Assembly: GCA_947628305.1 (NCBI GenBank)
Contig: CANQZG010000008.1
Span: 62,001 to 126,000, forward strand
Length of the DNA stretch: 64,000 bases
DNA from: an uncultured Muribaculaceae bacterium
Lineage (GTDB): Bacteria; Bacteroidota; Bacteroidia; Bacteroidales; Muribaculaceae
Direction: 5' to 3'
Under the pieces are notes generated by a model, which was not told where the DNA came from, did no database searches, and saw nothing but the letters and a program-made list of their open reading frames with translations. The number at the start of each line of letters is the position of its first letter. Position 1 is the first letter of the stretch. Below are positions 51,783 through 59,480 of this stretch, one piece after another. A program made the translations under genes and the position numbers.

Positions 51783-51785
51783 TTG

Positions 51786-52328
51786 TCATGCCTCCTGTTC
51801 GGATGATTTGCTGTAGTCGGCGAAGTCGATCTCCAGCGCGATGATTTTCTTGGTGTTCGACTCAAACGTGCCATAGACGTCGTAGTAGCCGTCGCCGTAG
51901 CCCGACGTAGAGAAGAATCCGCTGTCGCAGAAGAACACGTTGCCGTATGCCTTGGCGACATCACTGCGTTTTCGTATATTGAAGTCGTCGGGTTTGTCGT
52001 GGAAGAATCCTGCGAGACCGGAATCGACGCCGATGGAACCGATATAGTCTGTGTTTCGGTGCGCGTCGGCGATCCTGTCGCCGACAAGACCGATGTGGTA
52101 AATGCCGATGCGGTCGACATTGGTATAGTAGATGCGTTTCTTTTCGGCGTTCGCTTCCGGGCTCGGATACCAGTGCTTGCTGGTGTACGCGATGCAGAGG
52201 AAGGTCCCGTCGGCGACCTCGAGGTGATCGAGGCGGCACCAGACGTCCTTGTTGTAGCAGGGATCGGTCACGTCGACGGAACCGTGGAAATCTTTTGCAC
52301 CGCAATATAGCAGATGACGGGATGACAT
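51786..52328 (-). CDS. DUF4241-like phage/plasmid protein
   Basis: A 180-aa protein. VDVTDPCYNKDVWC near the start, IGVDSGLAGFFHDKP and STSGYGDGYYDVY resemble the beta-rich DUF4241 pattern (VDSGxAxF, SGYGDGxY). Function unknown in the family. It lies in the array of small genes between ClpP and SNF2. Confidence 0.5.
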   Translation of the reverse strand: MSSRHLLYCGAKDFHGSVDVTDPCYNKDVWCRLDHLEVADGTFLCIAYTSKHWYPSPEANAEKKRIYYTNVDRIGIYHIGLVGDRIADAHRNTDYIGSIGVDSGLAGFFHDKPDDFNIRKRSDVAKAYGNVFFCDSGFFSTSGYGDGYYDVYGTFESNTKKIIALEIDFADYSKSSEQEA

Positions 52329-52341
52329 TTGTTTCCTCCTT

Positions 52342-52725
52342 TCACGGCGTTGCCGCGGCGTAAAGCGGGCTGTCCGCCAAGGCTTTGCGGATGAAATTCG
52401 CAGAGCACTTGCGGATCGACTCTTCAGCCTCGTTGTAGAAGGTCACCGGGTACTTATAGCGCGTCGGCTTGATGCCGAGGATGGTGCACTTCTCGCCGCG
52501 GCTGTTGTAGAAAGAACGCCCGATGTCGGTGCTGTCGATGCCGTATTTTTCTTTGTCGTAGGCGAGATTTTCGGATAAGCGGTACATCTGGGCGTTGTTG
52601 ATGACGCCGTCGCCGGTGAAGACGTATGTGCGTTCGGCGTTCGGGTGCTGTGCTGTGAAACGGTCGATGGAATCGACGCAATCGTAGCGTTGTTCCCCGT
52701 TTTCACGGTAACAGATAACGATCAT
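52342..52725 (-). CDS. Hypothetical protein
   Basis: A 127-aa protein with AAAGGAG site. Contains YVFTGDGVINNAQMYRLSE. No family recognised. Part of a run of small, closely packed genes typical of phage or plasmid accessory regions. Confidence 0.6.
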   Translation of the reverse strand: MIVICYRENGEQRYDCVDSIDRFTAQHPNAERTYVFTGDGVINNAQMYRLSENLAYDKEKYGIDSTDIGRSFYNSRGEKCTILGIKPTRYKYPVTFYNEAEESIRKCSANFIRKALADSPLYAAATP

Positions 52726-52755
52726 AGTGAATGGCTCCTTTCGTATTGTGATTGT

Positions 52756-52959
52756 TTAGTCGGTGACGGTGATCGGGAAGGTCTCGTCGAGCGTATCCGA
52801 GTCGGGAACGTACTGCGGATAAGGCGGTAGCCGAACATCTCTCCAGTGATCGAGGATATAGACGTGCACAGCGATGGGGTCGGTCACGTCGACGTCGTCC
52901 GGCAACGTCAGTTCGGTTTGCCCGGTGACCGTGTAGGTGATGTGAAATACAGCTTTCAT
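52756..52959 (-). CDS. Small hypothetical protein (67 aa)
   Basis: Beta-rich, 67 aa (VFHITYTVTGQTELTLPDD). Start overlaps the stop of the preceding gene by ATGA, so translation is coupled. No family recognised. Confidence 0.55.
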   Translation of the reverse strand: MKAVFHITYTVTGQTELTLPDDVDVTDPIAVHVYILDHWRDVRLPPYPQYVPDSDTLDETFPITVTD

Positions 52960-53228
52960 GTTGCGTTTTCCTTTCTGTTGAGCGGGTAGCAGTCGTAGGA
53001 CGCCGTCGCTTCGCCGTGTTCGCTTGCGGAATAGACATATGTTGTCAGAGCATGCGACGGGTCTTCGATGTCGGATTCGACGATGACGAGAGGGACTTCC
53101 GGTTTGGTCTTATCGTCGTGAAGAAATGCGAGGTAGACTCCGGGGCAGGAGCCTTCTTCGTCGCCGATGCTGATCTGCAGTTTGCCCTTCAGGTGAGGCA
53201 GAGGGATTGATATGGTCGCGGGTGTCAC
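52956..53228 (-). CDS. Small hypothetical protein (90 aa)
   Basis: GTG start overlapping the previous stop by GTGA, with GGAGG upstream. Beta-rich (LQISIGDEEGSCPGVYLAFL). No family recognised. Confidence 0.55.
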   Translation of the reverse strand: MTPATISIPLPHLKGKLQISIGDEEGSCPGVYLAFLHDDKTKPEVPLVIVESDIEDPSHALTTYVYSASEHGEATASYDCYPLNRKENAT

Positions 53229-53473
53229 GGCTGATGACCTCCTTTAGTCGATGTGACGGTTGTTTGTTCCTGACGCGGAACGAGAGGGCGCAGATATTTG
53301 AGGGCATACCGAAGCGCGGCTTCGTAGCCGACAAGGTATGCCTCCCGTTCCGGTGCGGGAACATTGTGGACGTCGGCAAAGTTGCGCACGGTTGCGTGTT
53401 CGCGTCTGATGCGGTGCATCTGTGCGGTCAATTTGGAGACGACTTCTGTGAGTGCTTTATTATCGTTTGGCAT
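53225..53473 (-). CDS. Small helical hypothetical protein (82 aa)
   Basis: Start set at ATG 53473 (MPNDNKALTEV; AAAGGAT upstream) instead of the TTG at 53503. Helical, ending in a Gln/Thr tail (RQEQTTVTSTKGGHQP). No family recognised. Confidence 0.55.
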   Translation of the reverse strand: MPNDNKALTEVVSKLTAQMHRIRREHATVRNFADVHNVPAPEREAYLVGYEAALRYALKYLRPLVPRQEQTTVTSTKGGHQP

Positions 53474-53499
53474 GATTTTATCCTTTTGTTCGGCAGTTT

Positions 53500-53751
53500 T
53501 CAACGGGGTCCGTACCCGTTCGGGTCACGGTCGTTGACGCCGAGGCGCGGCTGCGGTTCGGCGTATTTGATGCCGATATTGCCGAGCAGCGCCACCTTTT
53601 CCGGGGTGATGTCGTTGTTTTTCAGCCATTCGTTCAGAATGTCGGCAGCCTCTTTTGTCGTGACCGGACGTTCGAAGGTGAAGCCGAGACGGACGGTGCG
53701 GCTCTGCGGCTCGTCGTCAACGCTCGGTATCGGATTTGGGCGATTGTTCAT
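53500..53751 (-). CDS. Small hypothetical protein (83 aa)
   Basis: Contains the short helical segment KEAADILNEWLKNNDITPEK and proline-rich ends. No family recognised. 15 nt after the gene at 53766. Confidence 0.55.
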   Translation of the reverse strand: MNNRPNPIPSVDDEPQSRTVRLGFTFERPVTTKEAADILNEWLKNNDITPEKVALLGNIGIKYAEPQPRLGVNDRDPNGYGPR

Positions 53752-53765
53752 TTGCGGTACTCCTT

Positions 53766-54119
53766 TTAGGGCTGGTCGTCGTCTTCGCTGTTGAGCAGCG
53801 TGGAGACAAACTCTTTGATTTTGTTTTTGTCATCGTCGGATACGGAGTCTATTTCTTCGTCGCCGAATATGTCCTTGAGGAAGTACCGTGCGCTTTGCTC
53901 GGATATTTCCGCGAGCTGTGCTCTTTCTTGAGCGCCGGTGCAGCGTTCCTGTATATCGACGATGGCTTTGACGCCTTGCCGCAGGTAGGAGCTCAATGCC
54001 CGATAGCCCATGCCGAGACTGTCGGCGAGGCTGCAGTTACCGTTCGCACCTTGCCGGTCAACGACGTTGGCTATGTTCAGGGAGATTTCTGCGAATTTGC
54101 AGAGATAATCCTGTTCCAT
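53766..54119 (-). CDS. Small helical hypothetical protein (117 aa)
   Basis: AAAGGAG site; helical (SYLRQGVKAIVDIQERC) with an acidic C-terminus (SEDDDQP). No family recognised. Directly downstream of ClpP. Confidence 0.55.
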   Translation of the reverse strand: MEQDYLCKFAEISLNIANVVDRQGANGNCSLADSLGMGYRALSSYLRQGVKAIVDIQERCTGAQERAQLAEISEQSARYFLKDIFGDEEIDSVSDDDKNKIKEFVSTLLNSEDDDQP

Positions 54120-54135
54120 CGCATCGCTCCTTTCT

Positions 54136-54717
54136 TCATCGTTTCTCGATGATTTTGTCGATGATGCCGAAGTTGAGCGCCGATGTAGCCGTCAGCCAAT
54201 GGTCGCGGTCGCAGGCTTTCTCGATTTCGTCTACGTTCTTGTCGCAATTTCTTGCGAGAATGGACTGCAGACGTTCCTTGGTCCGTATGATGTGGTTCGC
54301 TTGGATCAGGATGTCGGAGGCTTGTCCTTGAGCGCCGCCGAGGGGCTGATGGATCATGACTTCGGCGTTCGGCAGACAGATGCGCTTGCCTTTCGCGCCG
54401 GAAGAGAGCAGGAAGGCGCCCATGGACGCCGCCATGCCGATGCAAATGGTGGACACGTCAGGCTTGATGAAGTTCATCGTGTCGTAGATGGCGAGACCTG
54501 CCGAGACAGACCCTCCGGGGCTGTTGATGTACAGGCAGATGTCCTTGTCGGCGTCCTGCGATTCGAGATACAGGAGCTGTGCGCAGATGACGGCGGCGGT
54601 TGTGTCGGTGATTTCTTCCTGAAGCATGATGATGCGGTCGTTGAGCAAACGCGAGAAGAGATCGTAAGCGCGTTCGCCGTTGGATGTCCTTTCAATGACG
54701 TTCGGGATCAGAGGCAT
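54136..54717 (-). CDS. clpP: ATP-dependent Clp protease proteolytic subunit
   Basis: A 193-aa serine protease, the family's normal length. Catalytic triad positions are all present: Ser in [14 protein letters not shown], His in VMIHQPLGG and Asp in [28 protein letters not shown] is the oxyanion-hole strand. No propeptide. Needs an AAA+ partner; the ClpA-like gene at 36632 has the matching IGF loop. Probably degrades host or element regulators. Confidence 0.95.
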   Translation of the reverse strand: MPLIPNVIERTSNGERAYDLFSRLLNDRIIMLQEEITDTTAAVICAQLLYLESQDADKDICLYINSPGGSVSAGLAIYDTMNFIKPDVSTICIGMAASMGAFLLSSGAKGKRICLPNAEVMIHQPLGGAQGQASDILIQANHIIRTKERLQSILARNCDKNVDEIEKACDRDHWLTATSALNFGIIDKIIEKR

Positions 54718-54726
54718 AGTTGTTTT

Positions 54727-54856
54727 CTCCTTTCAATTGTTCGTGTGCTGAAATGCGTCGATGACGGGCATGAGAGCATCCGCGAAGTCGCGGAAGGTTT
54801 TTTGCAGAGGATATTTCCCGTTCAAAAATATCCCCGATCGCTTCAGCGATTTTTTT
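54727..54856. other. Intergenic region without a confident gene
   Basis: Two small stems are visible on the minus strand (ATCGCTGAAGCGAT; CCGCGACTTCGCGG). An open 26-codon frame (starting at a TTG near 54821) exists but has no good ribosome site. Confidence 0.4.
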
Positions 54857-55426
54857 CTATATGATGTTCATGGGGTCTTTCGGACACCACATGATGACGT
54901 CTCCTTTTTGCAGGGAAGCAGGCATGTCGATCAGTCGTTGGTTCGCGCTTCCCCGGAAAAGGGCAGTTGCTTTGACTTCCTGTAGGAAGGGTCCGTCCAC
55001 GACGACGTCGCATAGCGACAGGATGTCGGGAATGAGCTGAGTATCGGCTATGTCATGTTCGTCGGCGAACCATGCGCCGATGAACGGCTTTCCGTCCTCG
55101 AAGTGTATGACGCGCCCGGTGTATAGCCATATGGTCTTGCTTGGGAGTTCTGTCTTGACGCGTCGAAGCAGGTGCAGGATCGCCGGTTGGTTCTCCGGCT
55201 CCAGAGGTTCGCCGCCGAGGAGCGTCAGCCCTTCGACCTTTGCGTCGCGCAAAAGGTCTATGACGGAATCTTCGACGGCTTCGTCGAAGGGGATGCCGAC
55301 GGAAAAATCCCAGAGCTCGCTGTTGAAACAGCCGGGGCATCTGTTGCGACAGCCGGTGACAAACAGGGATACGCGGAAGCCTGTGCCGTTGGCGATGTCG
55401 TGATTGATGATGTACGCGTAGTGCAT
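54857..55426 (-). CDS. nrdG: Anaerobic ribonucleotide reductase activating enzyme
   Basis: A 189-aa radical SAM enzyme: GCRNRCPGC is the CxxxCxxC iron-sulphur motif and LTLLGGEPLEPEN the GGEP SAM-binding motif. It installs the glycyl radical on NrdD, encoded upstream in the same transcript. Length fits NrdG of phages and Firmicutes. Confidence 0.92.
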   Translation of the reverse strand: MHYAYIINHDIANGTGFRVSLFVTGCRNRCPGCFNSELWDFSVGIPFDEAVEDSVIDLLRDAKVEGLTLLGGEPLEPENQPAILHLLRRVKTELPSKTIWLYTGRVIHFEDGKPFIGAWFADEHDIADTQLIPDILSLCDVVVDGPFLQEVKATALFRGSANQRLIDMPASLQKGDVIMWCPKDPMNII

Positions 55427-55500
55427 TTCTTGTCACCGTTCCTTTTTTATAGAGTTTCAGCGTACGGGTTGTGAAAAGAAGCGCAAAGGCTTCGACGTTT

Positions 55501-55634
55501 TGGTGCGGACGGCAGGATTCGAACCTGCAGATAACGAAAGAATGGAGGTTTTGACAACATGGAAACAGATGCGTACTTTACAGAAGTATTGTCATGAGGG
55601 AAAAAGTTGCGTCTTCCAGTTGCGCCACGTCCGC
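55501..55634 (-). tRNA. tRNA-like element with expanded central region
   Basis: On the minus strand the ends pair as a 7-bp acceptor stem (GCGGACG / CGTCCGC) with encoded ACCA. The T arm is canonical (GCAGG-TTCGAAT-CCTGC), and the D arm is GCGC...GG...CGC. However, 79 nt lie between D and T arms instead of 22 (class I) or 31-37 (class II). The insert holds TGACAA...TTGTCA and ACTTT...AAAGT pairings, so the anticodon cannot be assigned. It lies between nrdD and nrdG in the same operon. It may be an interrupted tRNA, an unusual tRNA or a tRNA-mimic. Confidence 0.6.
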
Positions 55635-55672
55635 GTAGAGAGGGCAGCCGCGGTCGGCGACTGCCCGTTCTG

Positions 55673-55800
55673 TTAAGTGTCGAAGCCTTGTTGCTTCAGG
55701 GATGGATGGAATACAGCCGATTTCTTGGTGTGCTGGTAGCGCATCTGTACTTCCTGCTGTTTTCCTTTGTTGAATGCGGTGAGATAATCGCCCGTTAAAT
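55673..55800 (-). CDS. nrdD: Anaerobic ribonucleotide reductase, exon 4
   Basis: The 128-nt exon completes NrdD: after the Tyr split by the intron it reads LTGDYLTAFNKGKQQEVQM and ends QQGFDT-stop. This is the C-terminal strand behind the radical glycine, including the NxGKxxE motif of NrdD. All four exons sum to 2268 nt, exactly 756 codons, giving a 755-aa protein of normal length. Confidence 0.9.
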
Positions 55801-56494
55801 CACGGTTAAGTGGACTGTTTCTTGCCCCGTAAGGCTATCGTGTACAGTCTCTGCATTCAGAAAGATACTTTAAGGTGTACCCGAAAACGCATTTGCGTTT
55901 TGCTTTCAGTTTCTGTCGAATAGTCTCGTAAGAGACGTTCGGGATCTTCTTTGAAAGCCATCGTGCACATGCGGCGTAGGACTCGAACGCAACGATTTCG
56001 CCGTCACGGCAGAGCGAGACGGGCTTTTTCTGTTCGGCGGTCCGTTCGCCTTCGGCGACGTACCGCAGATTACGGTAGTCGTTGTTGTGTTCATTGTCGT
56101 CGCGGTGTTCGGTCTTGTATCCGGCAGAGCGGGGTCCGAGCCAGCATTCCGCGACTGCGTTGCAGATCGGAATGTGTACGATTCGCGCGTGCGGTCCGCG
56201 TCCGCCGAGACGCACCGAAGCGACGTATCGGTTTGCCGTTTCGTCAAGTCTGATTTGGCATTGTTTTTTCGACTTGACGTTGCGGAAGATGGCGCCGTTT
56301 TCGTTGACTTCGTAGAGGAAGTTGAGCGAGGGTATCTTTCTGAACTCAAGGTTTGCATTTGATTGCATCTCTTGATGCCTCCTGAATTATGATTTTACTT
56401 CTGACCCCTGATGGGAGTCCGGTTCAGGAAACTTCTACAGTTTTCGTAGAATTTACGATAATTGTCGGGCATTTCCGTGGCGATTCGTTGGATA
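55801..56494 (-). mobile_element. Group I intron N3 in nrdD with HNH-type endonuclease
   Basis: 694 nt. The 5' exon ends GTC ACC GGG T (56495) and the intron ends ...CCGTG, so the split Tyr codon is T+AT. Both T| and G| rules hold. The splice site lies directly behind the glycyl-radical glycine (RVTG-Y). The core strands are less clear than in the other introns. Confidence 0.8.
55835..56368 (-). CDS. NUMOD4-HNH homing endonuclease, intron N3
   Basis: A 177-aa protein behind a strong AGGAGG site. N-terminal NUMOD4 (IPSLNFLYEVNENGAIF), an HNH-like segment TEHRDDNEHNNDYRNLRYV, and a C-terminal NUMOD1-like DNA-reading module (FESYAACARWLSKKIP). The HNH core has H-x-D-N spacing similar to phage enzymes. 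Different family from the Vsr-like enzymes of the coupling protein gene. Confidence 0.8.
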   Translation of the reverse strand: MQSNANLEFRKIPSLNFLYEVNENGAIFRNVKSKKQCQIRLDETANRYVASVRLGGRGPHARIVHIPICNAVAECWLGPRSAGYKTEHRDDNEHNNDYRNLRYVAEGERTAEQKKPVSLCRDGEIVAFESYAACARWLSKKIPNVSYETIRQKLKAKRKCVFGYTLKYLSECRDCTR

Positions 56495-57398
56495 ACCCGG
56501 TGACACGGCGCAGGCGGCGGATGTTATTGCTTCCGCACACGGGGCACGTGTTCGCGATTTCGTCGGTGTAGCCGCAGTCCATGCAAGTGTCGTTCGGCAC
56601 GTTGATGGCAAAATACGGTATATCCTTGTCCATCGCGTAGTTGACGAGCGTCTCGAGCGCGCCGAGGTTGTTCTTGGCGGTCGCGTCGAGCTCTACATAG
56701 CAGATTTCTCCCGCGGATGCGTATCCGGCAAGTTGAGATTCGATGTTGATCTTTTCAAACGGGTCGATCTCTTTCCAGACGGGCACGTGCGTAGAGTTCG
56801 TGAAGAACTCTTTGTCGGAGACGTCGGGGATGACGCCCCAGCGGTCTTTGAACTTCTGCATAGCAGTATAGCAAAGATTCTCTGCAGGTGTGTAATATAC
56901 CCCAAAATTTAAGCGATACTGTTTCTTATACTCGGCACAGCGGTCTTTGAAAAGCTGTTCGATGCGTTTCGCCGCAGTCATGCCGCGGGGGTCGGTGTGG
57001 TCGCATCCGAGCAGGATCTGCAGACATTCTGCAAGACCTAACTGTCCCAGAGCGAGCGTGCCGTGCTTGAGCGCCGAAAGAGTCGTCTTGCCGTCGAAGC
57101 CCTCCATGCATCCGTTCTGGTACATGAACGGCGCGGATGACGGCGGCTGGGATGCGATATGGTTGAAGCGTTCGAGGAGCATTTCTTTGGCGTCGTTGAT
57201 GTAGGGGTCGAGCGTCTTCAGGAACGCGTCGATAATGACATCATCGGACGCCTGTGCAACGTCGACGCCGTTCTCTTCGAGGGCTTGCTTCGTGTACATG
57301 GCGACGGTCGGAAGGATGATCGTGACGGGGCAGATGTTTCCGCGTCCGTCTTTGAGCTGACCGAGTCCGTTGATGTCGTATCCGTTGGCAGTTCTGCA
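56495..57398 (-). CDS. nrdD: Anaerobic ribonucleotide reductase, exon 3 (catalytic core)
   Basis: Begins CRTANGYDINGLGQLKDGRG and ends RRLRRVTG plus T of a Tyr codon. It contains the NrdD substrate and C-terminal zinc region (TCMDCGYTDEI...CPVCGS), and LNFGVYYTPAENLCY. The radical glycine is the last full codon (GGG). The stretch was reported as a complete 325-aa ORF only because it runs into the introns on each side. Confidence 0.9.
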
Positions 57399-57906
57399 CA
57401 TAGGATTTCTGTCATCACTGACAGCACTGACTATATTATCTTTCGTCCGTTTGGACGAGTAGTCGCCTGCTTGGAGTATGTGCCTATCTCATACTCTACT
57501 CCCTTACATTCATCAGGGATAGTCGATACACATTTCAGTCTAAAAGGGTAAATTGATATTTGTCTACAGTGAATACGTTTTCGTTTGTTTTTTGAATGAG
57601 ATTTCTATTCAGATTTAGTACGCGCGAGGCATAGCGAATGGAAGGAAATTCGGTTGTTGTATTTGTTGTTGTGTCTTTGCAGACGCTGCTTGACAGGTCG
57701 AATCGTTTGACCGATATAGATTTTTCCGTTTTGTTTATTTATAATCCGGTATATATACATGCTGCTATCAATTCCTTTAGACTGTTTAGCACGGTCTCAA
57801 CTCTATCAATACTGCCGTGAAGATAGAGCCCTAACCGTTAGCCCCGCGATAGCGGGACACCCTCGGGCGAGGTTCAAGCGATTTTAGATGGGCTGCAGTT
57901 ACACTT
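57399..57906 (-). mobile_element. Group I intron N2 in nrdD with decayed GIY-YIG endonuclease
   Basis: 508 nt between ATG GGT (exon 2) and TGC AGA (exon 3); the ligated reading FATMG-CRTANGYD matches NrdD. Core strands near the 3' end: CAGGCGACTACTC (R-like) and AAGATAATATAGTCAG (S). A broken GIY-YIG gene lies inside. Confidence 0.8.
57535..57760 (-). pseudogene. Degenerate GIY-YIG homing endonuclease
   Basis: From ATG 57760 (AAAGGAAT site) a 51-codon frame reads YIYRIINKQNGKIYIGQT, with the two strands of a GIY-YIG domain, then RPVKQRLQRH. It stops at 57605. The next frame continues with IRYASRVLNLNRNLIQKTNE and ends at 57535. A frameshift has broken a small, NUMOD1-tailed endonuclease. The plus-strand ORF 57638..57820 is its antisense shadow. 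Confidence 0.65.
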
Positions 57907-58243
57907 ACCCATCGTGGCAAACTCCGTTGCGGGGTTCGTCGGGTCGTAGCCTGCGTTGCCGCTCCAGTCTACGTTTGCGTAGTTCGGATACAGACGCTGT
58001 GCGGTGGACCGCAGGGCGAGCAGAAACAGGTCGTAGTTCGGGTCGCCGGGGTAGCGGTTGACGCCGCTCTTCATCTTGAAGATCTGGCACGGGAAGATGC
58101 TGGTCGTGTGCAGCGAACCGAGTCCTTCGATGGACGTTTCAAGGATCGCCTTGATGATCATCCTGCCTTCCGGCAGAGTACACGTGCCGAAATTGATGGA
58201 GCTGAAGGGAAGTTGGTCTCCGGACCTACTTTGAAGCGTGTTG
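57907..58243 (-). CDS. nrdD: Anaerobic ribonucleotide reductase, exon 2
   Basis: Reads ...NTLQSRSGDQLPFSSINFG, EGRMIIKAILETSIEGLGSL, FPCQIFKMKSGVNRYPGD and ends ATMG. QLPFSSINFGTC is the strongly conserved NrdD segment around an active-site cysteine. The frame upstream of 58243 is closed by a TAA, confirming the splice. Confidence 0.92.
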
Positions 58244-58514
58244 CGTTATGTTCACATGAAGTCGTTACTTTCATGCAGTTCTCTTATGAACTTCTCTGTC
58301 TTTCGACAGATGGTCAGACTATATCTTCACCCCATGCGAATGGGCATGGGGGGCTGCCGTTTCGAGCCACTTGGCTCTACTCCACGTTGGATGTGAATAG
58401 TCGTTCGGCGTTGCCCGTCACAGACGGGTTTAGCACAGGATCGTCTCGAATGAGAGAGTTTCCCTGTTTAGGCAGCTATGTTCCCTGCATTACTGCAAGG
58501 TCGCCCCAACATTA
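58244..58514 (-). mobile_element. Group I intron N1 in nrdD (compact, no endonuclease)
   Basis: 271 nt. The 5' exon ends CACAACCT; the intron ends ATAACG; ligation gives HNL-NTLQSRSGDQ, matching NrdD homologues. Core strands: GGCAACGCCGAACGACTATTC (R) and AAGATATAGTCTGACC (S), both near-consensus. Confidence 0.85.
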
Positions 58515-59413
58515 AGGTTGTGGAACATCGCTTCGGTCGCCTGCTTGACCTCTTCGTTTGTCTGCTCGATGGCGTAACGGTAGACGTCAGGCTGGTTGCA
58601 GTAGAGCGGATCGGTGATGCTTCGCGTCGTGTCTGAAATCTTGAAGTCGGGCTGGTTTGCGATGAATTTCATGCCGACTTTGAAGTGTTTCGCGAAGGAC
58701 TTGCGGACGTAAGGCACCATTGTCCAGTCGAGGTGGGATGCCGCGACGCCTCCGAACTGGCAGAGGCTCTGCAATTGGAAAAGTACCGCGACGAGCTGCA
58801 TCGCCGACTTGACTGACCCGGCGGGTCGGACGTCGGTTTGACGCGTGGTGAACCCTTCGGCAAGAAGTCTGTCGAGGGGTACGGTGAGACAGTTGTGAAG
58901 TCCGACGGCGTAGGAATCGAGGTCGTGGATGTAGATCTCGTTGTTGTCATGGTGCTTTCGCGCCATTTTCGACACGAGATTCGTCAACGCGTACTCTTTC
59001 GCGACAAGACTTCGGGCTTCGCCCATGCGCCCGCCGAAGGACCGTTCGTCAAGGTTGGCGTTCTGGTTCTGGACGTTCGTCGCGAGGAGTTTTTCGCCGA
59101 TTTGTTTCATCAGCGACGAGGTCTTCTCACGTTCTCGCGTCCGTTCGTTTCGGTAGGTGATGTAGGCGCGCGCGACGTCTTTGCGGTCGGATGACATCAG
59201 TTTGTCTTCGACCATGTCTTGGATCTGTTCGACGTTAAACACGCGTCCTTGTTCGGCACATTCGCGCTCGATCTCGCAGGCGATATTCTCGGCGAGCAGC
59301 TTGCTGTTCGCGGTAATGCGACCGTCTACGGCACGGATAGCTTTCTTGATCGCCTCCGTGATGCGGTTTGTGTCGAACGAGACTTCGCGACCGTCCCGTT
59401 TGATGATTGTCAT
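58515..59413 (-). CDS. nrdD: Anaerobic ribonucleotide reductase, exon 1 (ATP-cone and N-terminus)
   Basis: ATG 59413 behind AAAGGAG. MTIIKRDGREVSFDTNRITE opens an ATP-cone allosteric domain, followed by the NrdD body (EIYIHDLDSYAVGLHNCL). Exon ends at CT of a Leu codon. Class III reductase makes dNTPs without oxygen, so the host is anaerobic. Three introns in this gene recall the group I introns known in phage nrd genes. Confidence 0.93.
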
Positions 59414-59445
59414 GAGGATGTCTCCTTTCTTTTCGTGATATACTC

Positions 59446-59474
59446 ATTATAGCATAAAGTATTGCAAAAATCAA
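59446..59474 (-). promoter_or_regulatory. Minus-strand promoter of nrdD-nrdG-clpP operon
   Basis: On the minus strand: TTGATT - 17 bp (TTTGCAATACTTTATGC) - TATAAT; common class. Confidence 0.85.
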
Positions 59475-59480
59475 GAGATT

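Noticed and set aside
54727-54856. A 26-codon ORF between ClpP and NrdG genes
   Set aside because: Only a TTG start and no clear ribosome site; the region also has stems, so coding status is not supported.
55501-55634. Call as a standard tRNA-Leu or tRNA-Tyr
   Set aside because: The D arm resembles Leu tRNAs, and a CTGTAAA segment resembles a Tyr anticodon loop, but no normal anticodon stem can be formed at the right distance.
57638-57820. Plus-strand 60-aa ORF
   Set aside because: It is antisense to the degenerate GIY-YIG endonuclease of intron N2.
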